Source of the DNA: an uncultured Lachnospiraceae bacterium
GTDB lineage: Bacteria; Bacillota; Clostridia; Lachnospirales; Lachnospiraceae
DNA length: 8,046 nucleotides
NCBI GenBank assembly: GCA_902782655.1
Contig: CACZNY010000135.1
Coordinates: 1-8,046, forward strand
Direction: 5' to 3'
Part shown: piece after piece, positions 5,969 through 8,046 of the stretch
Layout: each line of letters starts with the position of its first letter
Position numbering within the stretch: position 1 is the first letter of the stretch
Position numbers and translations under genes: made by a program
The notes under the pieces: model-generated
Databases searched by the model: none
The model's input: only the letters and a program-made list of their open reading frames with translations
What the model was told of the DNA's origin: nothing

Positions 5969-6631
5969 TCAGGCCTCCTTCTCACTATAGTGATGCGCTT
6001 CTTCAAGAAGCATATCCTTGACCTTCATAAGTCTGATCTGCGTACTTCTTTCATTCTCGTCCAGCTTCATAGAGATCATTTTTATTCCGGCCTCTGTCTC
6101 GGGGATTATCACATGCTCAAGAGCATTGACGCGGCGCCGGGTTTTTTCAATCTCGGCAGCCATCAGCTGACAGGCCTTTTCTATCTCTGCAAGCTTCAGC
6201 ATATCAGGAAGCAGATCTGACAGACTCCTTACTGCATCATCCAGATCCGATGAAGTAAAAGCGAAGCCATAAGAATAAATATCATTGGGATCAGATGTAC
6301 GGGTCTTGTATTCGAAAACCGGTATATCAACACTCATGATATTCTTTTCGGAAACCTCCAGAGAAACCTCCTGCTTGGGCGTCATGAAGGCAACATTAAC
6401 AGCCTCTTCACTCATAGTGGATTTGGCAAGCACGAAGTTTTTATTGGCTGCATTAAGACCGGCTTCTACCTTTTTGCGGAGAGCCATGTTCTCACGAACC
6501 ATGATAAGGAACTGTCTCATAAGCTCGTCCCGCTTATCCTTAAGGAGCTTGTGACCACGTCTGGTGGTCACGAGCTTCCTCTTAAGCCTTGTCAGCTCCA
6601 TTCTGGTAGCTGTTACAGTTTTATTTGCCAT
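5969..6631 (-). CDS. ntpD: A/V-type ATP synthase subunit D (central stalk)
   Basis: Subunit D is the coiled-coil rotor shaft that turns inside the A3B3 head of the V-type ATPase, linking ATP chemistry to ion movement across the membrane. The 220-residue protein has the family pattern: an N-terminal helix MELTRLKRKLVTTRRGHKLL (11-30) running into KDKRDELMRQF, a variable middle (90-130), and a C-terminal helix with TRRRVNALEHVIIP (164-177). Length is normal (about 200-220). ATG 6631 has AAGGAG at 6638-6643, 6 nt upstream, overlapping the TAA stop of ntpB. The gap between the ntpB stop and this start is 10 nt. A hairpin lies at codons 18-30. Also called atpD in annotations that use V-type naming. 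Confidence 0.94.
   Translation of the reverse strand: MANKTVTATRMELTRLKRKLVTTRRGHKLLKDKRDELMRQFLIMVRENMALRKKVEAGLNAANKNFVLAKSTMSEEAVNVAFMTPKQEVSLEVSEKNIMSVDIPVFEYKTRTSDPNDIYSYGFAFTSSDLDDAVRSLSDLLPDMLKLAEIEKACQLMAAEIEKTRRRVNALEHVIIPETEAGIKMISMKLDENERSTQIRLMKVKDMLLEEAHHYSEKEA
5974..5980 (-). promoter_or_regulatory. Ribosome binding site that sets the TTG start of the DUF402 gene
   Basis: AAGGAGG on the minus strand lies 10 nt before TTG 5963. It sits in the last codons of ntpD (EKEA, then TGA at 5971-5969). Ribosomes finishing ntpD therefore stop on or beside this site, which fits translational coupling. Confidence 0.75.
6542..6580 (-). other. Hairpin in the early coding region of ntpD mRNA
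   Basis: In the minus-strand transcript GTGACCAC (6571-6564) pairs perfectly with GTGGTCAC (6558-6551) around a 5-nt loop. Beyond one C-A mismatch the stem continues for four more pairs, then less regularly to 6580/6542. It covers codons 18-30, within conserved residues of subunit D. There is no U run after it, so it is not a terminator. Confidence 0.55.
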
Positions 6632-6641
6632 TTAAAGCTCC

Positions 6642-8012
6642 TTATTTGGTGTAGTACTTATCAAGGAATTCATCCTTGATACGCTTCAGCTCTGTACGAG
6701 GCAGGATTCTAAGAAGATCCCAGCCTATATCAAGAGTTTCTTCTATGCTCCTGTCCGCGCGGTAGCCCTGATTAATATACTGCTGCTCGAATTCATCTGC
6801 GAATTTCGCATACAGCTTGTCGATCTCTGTAAGAGCTGCCTCACCGAGGATCATCATCAGCTCCTTTGCGTCCTTGCCTCTGGCGTAGGCTGCAAAAAGC
6901 TGATTCATTGTATTGGCATGATCAGCCCTGGTCTTACCCTGGCCGATACCCTTATCCTTAAGTCTCGAAAGAGAAGGGAGCACGTCTATGGGCGGCTCGA
7001 TTCCTCTTCTGTAAAGATCACGGGAAAGAATGATCTGTCCCTCGGTGATATATCCCGTAAGGTCAGGGATAGGATGCGTCTTATCATCCTCAGGCATTGT
7101 AAGGATGGGGATCATTGTGATCGAGCCCTTCCTGCCCTTCTGACGGCCTGCTCTTTCATAAAGAGAAGCAAGATCAGTGTACATATATCCGGGATATCCT
7201 CTACGGCCCGGAACCTCTTTACGTGCAGCTGAAACCTCTCGCAGCGCATCAGCATAGTTCGTGATATCGGTAAGGATGACAAGGACATGCATGCCCTTTT
7301 CAAAAGCAAGGTATTCTGCCGCGGTAAGGGCCATACGAGGTGTTGCTATACGTTCTACAGCAGGGTCATTGGCAAGGTTCATAAAAAGCACTGTCCTGTC
7401 GATGGCTCCGGTCTCACGGAAGGACTCAACGAAATCATTTGATTCCTCGAAGGTGATACCCATGGCTGCGAATACAACGGCGAATTGCTCGTCTGTACCG
7501 CGAACCTTTGCCTGACGGGCTATCTGTGCCGCAAGCTTTGCGTGGGGAAGTCCGGAAGCTGAGAATATGGGAAGCTTCTGTCCTCTTACCAGTGTATTCA
7601 GACCGTCTATTGCTGAGACTCCGGTTTGAATGAATTCCTCAGGGTATGCCCTTGCTGCAGGATTCATGGGAAGTCCGTTAACATCCCTTCTTTCATCCGG
7701 AAGGATCTCGGGGCCGTTATCTATAGGGCGTCCCAGTCCGTCAAAGACCCGGGAGAGCATATCCTCGGACACTCCGAGCTCCATGGTACGTCCCAGGAAC
7801 CTGACCTTTGAGCTTTCAAGGTTAAGACCTGTGGAATTTTCAAAAAGCTGAACAAGCGCATTGCCGTCATCAATCTCCAAAACCTTGCAGCGGCGCTTTT
7901 CACCATTCATAAGCTCGATCTCTCCCAGCTCATCATAGGTGACATTCTCGACATCACGGACGAGCATCAGAGGACCTGCTACCTCTTGTATCGTTCTATA
8001 CTCCTTTGGCAT
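6642..8012 (-). CDS. ntpB: A/V-type ATP synthase subunit B (non-catalytic head subunit)
   Basis: Three B subunits alternate with three catalytic A subunits in the soluble head of the V-type ATPase. The 456-residue length is normal (about 455-465). The N-terminal beta-barrel (about 1-75) is followed by the nucleotide-binding fold. The P-loop position reads [10 protein letters not shown] (151-160), lacking the GKT of a catalytic Walker A, as expected for B and not A. The ATP synthase alpha/beta signature [10 protein letters not shown] is at 340-349, followed at once by R350, the position of the arginine finger that completes the catalytic site of A (R350 in Enterococcus hirae NtpB, from memory). 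ATG 8012 follows directly after the TAA of the upstream gene, with AAAAGGAGGA at 8020-8029, 7 nt away. It is followed by ntpD, giving the usual A-B-D order. Whether Na+ or H+ is moved is set by membrane subunits outside this window. Confidence 0.96.
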   Translation of the reverse strand: MPKEYRTIQEVAGPLMLVRDVENVTYDELGEIELMNGEKRRCKVLEIDDGNALVQLFENSTGLNLESSKVRFLGRTMELGVSEDMLSRVFDGLGRPIDNGPEILPDERRDVNGLPMNPAARAYPEEFIQTGVSAIDGLNTLVRGQKLPIFSASGLPHAKLAAQIARQAKVRGTDEQFAVVFAAMGITFEESNDFVESFRETGAIDRTVLFMNLANDPAVERIATPRMALTAAEYLAFEKGMHVLVILTDITNYADALREVSAARKEVPGRRGYPGYMYTDLASLYERAGRQKGRKGSITMIPILTMPEDDKTHPIPDLTGYITEGQIILSRDLYRRGIEPPIDVLPSLSRLKDKGIGQGKTRADHANTMNQLFAAYARGKDAKELMMILGEAALTEIDKLYAKFADEFEQQYINQGYRADRSIEETLDIGWDLLRILPRTELKRIKDEFLDKYYTK

Positions 8013-8046
8013 TTAGAAGTCCTCCTTTTCCGACAGAACCTGCTGG
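8013..8046 (-). CDS. 3' end of the gene upstream of ntpB, probably ntpA (partial)
   Basis: The open frame entering from the window edge encodes QQVLSEKEDF and ends in TAA at 8015-8013, directly abutting the ntpB ATG. The peptide has no diagnostic motif. The call rests on the usual A-B-D order of bacterial V-type operons and on the acidic end with final Phe, which I recall in clostridial A subunits. The ribosome binding site of ntpB (8020-8029) lies inside these codons. Confidence 0.6.
   Translation of the reverse strand, partial: QQVLSEKEDF

Overview
The window looks like chromosomal DNA from an anaerobic Firmicute of class Clostridia, most likely Lachnospiraceae. This rests on an A/V-type ATPase operon of the bacterial kind, many ATA, AGG and GGA codons, strong AAGGAGG ribosome binding sites, two TTG starts, and secreted proteins built from SleB, SH3b and copper-amine-oxidase-like domains. 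The species cannot be fixed from the sequence. I see no mobile element, tRNA, rRNA or CRISPR array, and no stretch over 300 bases without a gene.

Layout. Bases 1-74 hold a good promoter (TTGAAA, 17 nt, extended TATCAT) and a ribosome binding site. From there a tight plus-strand run of five genes reads to 5436: a membrane-anchored GH18 glycosidase with an SH3b domain, a Sua5/TsaC-type threonylcarbamoyl-AMP synthase, ribose-5-phosphate isomerase B, a DCTD-like dCMP deaminase, and a secreted SleB-type wall hydrolase. The hydrolase has a PcsB/CwlO-like coiled coil in front and a long Glu/Lys tail behind. Junctions are +15 nt, +1 nt, an 8-nt overlap and a 4-nt overlap, so this is almost certainly one operon.

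The minus strand (8046 back to 5457) carries the end of an A/V-type ATPase operon: the last codons of a gene that is probably ntpA, then ntpB, ntpD and a DUF402 gene. Each ribosome binding site lies at or inside the end of the gene before it, which suggests translational coupling. The two operons converge on one hairpin at 5438-5467 that can terminate transcription both ways. Its 3' arm also encodes the last codons and the stop of the DUF402 gene.

How the genes fit together. The plus operon mixes housekeeping nucleotide and tRNA-modification genes with two peptidoglycan-acting enzymes at its ends. Those two enzymes belong to the superfamilies of the spore-cortex enzymes SleL (GH18) and SleB, but here they carry vegetative-type anchors and stalks. 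The minus operon is energy metabolism plus a likely nucleoside di/triphosphatase. Nothing here is an obviously new defence or mobile system. The most unusual item is the wall hydrolase at 3871-5436: an FtsEX-type coiled coil joined to a SleB domain, with a C-terminal tail that looks like a single alpha-helix and is encoded by a 79-nt pure purine run.
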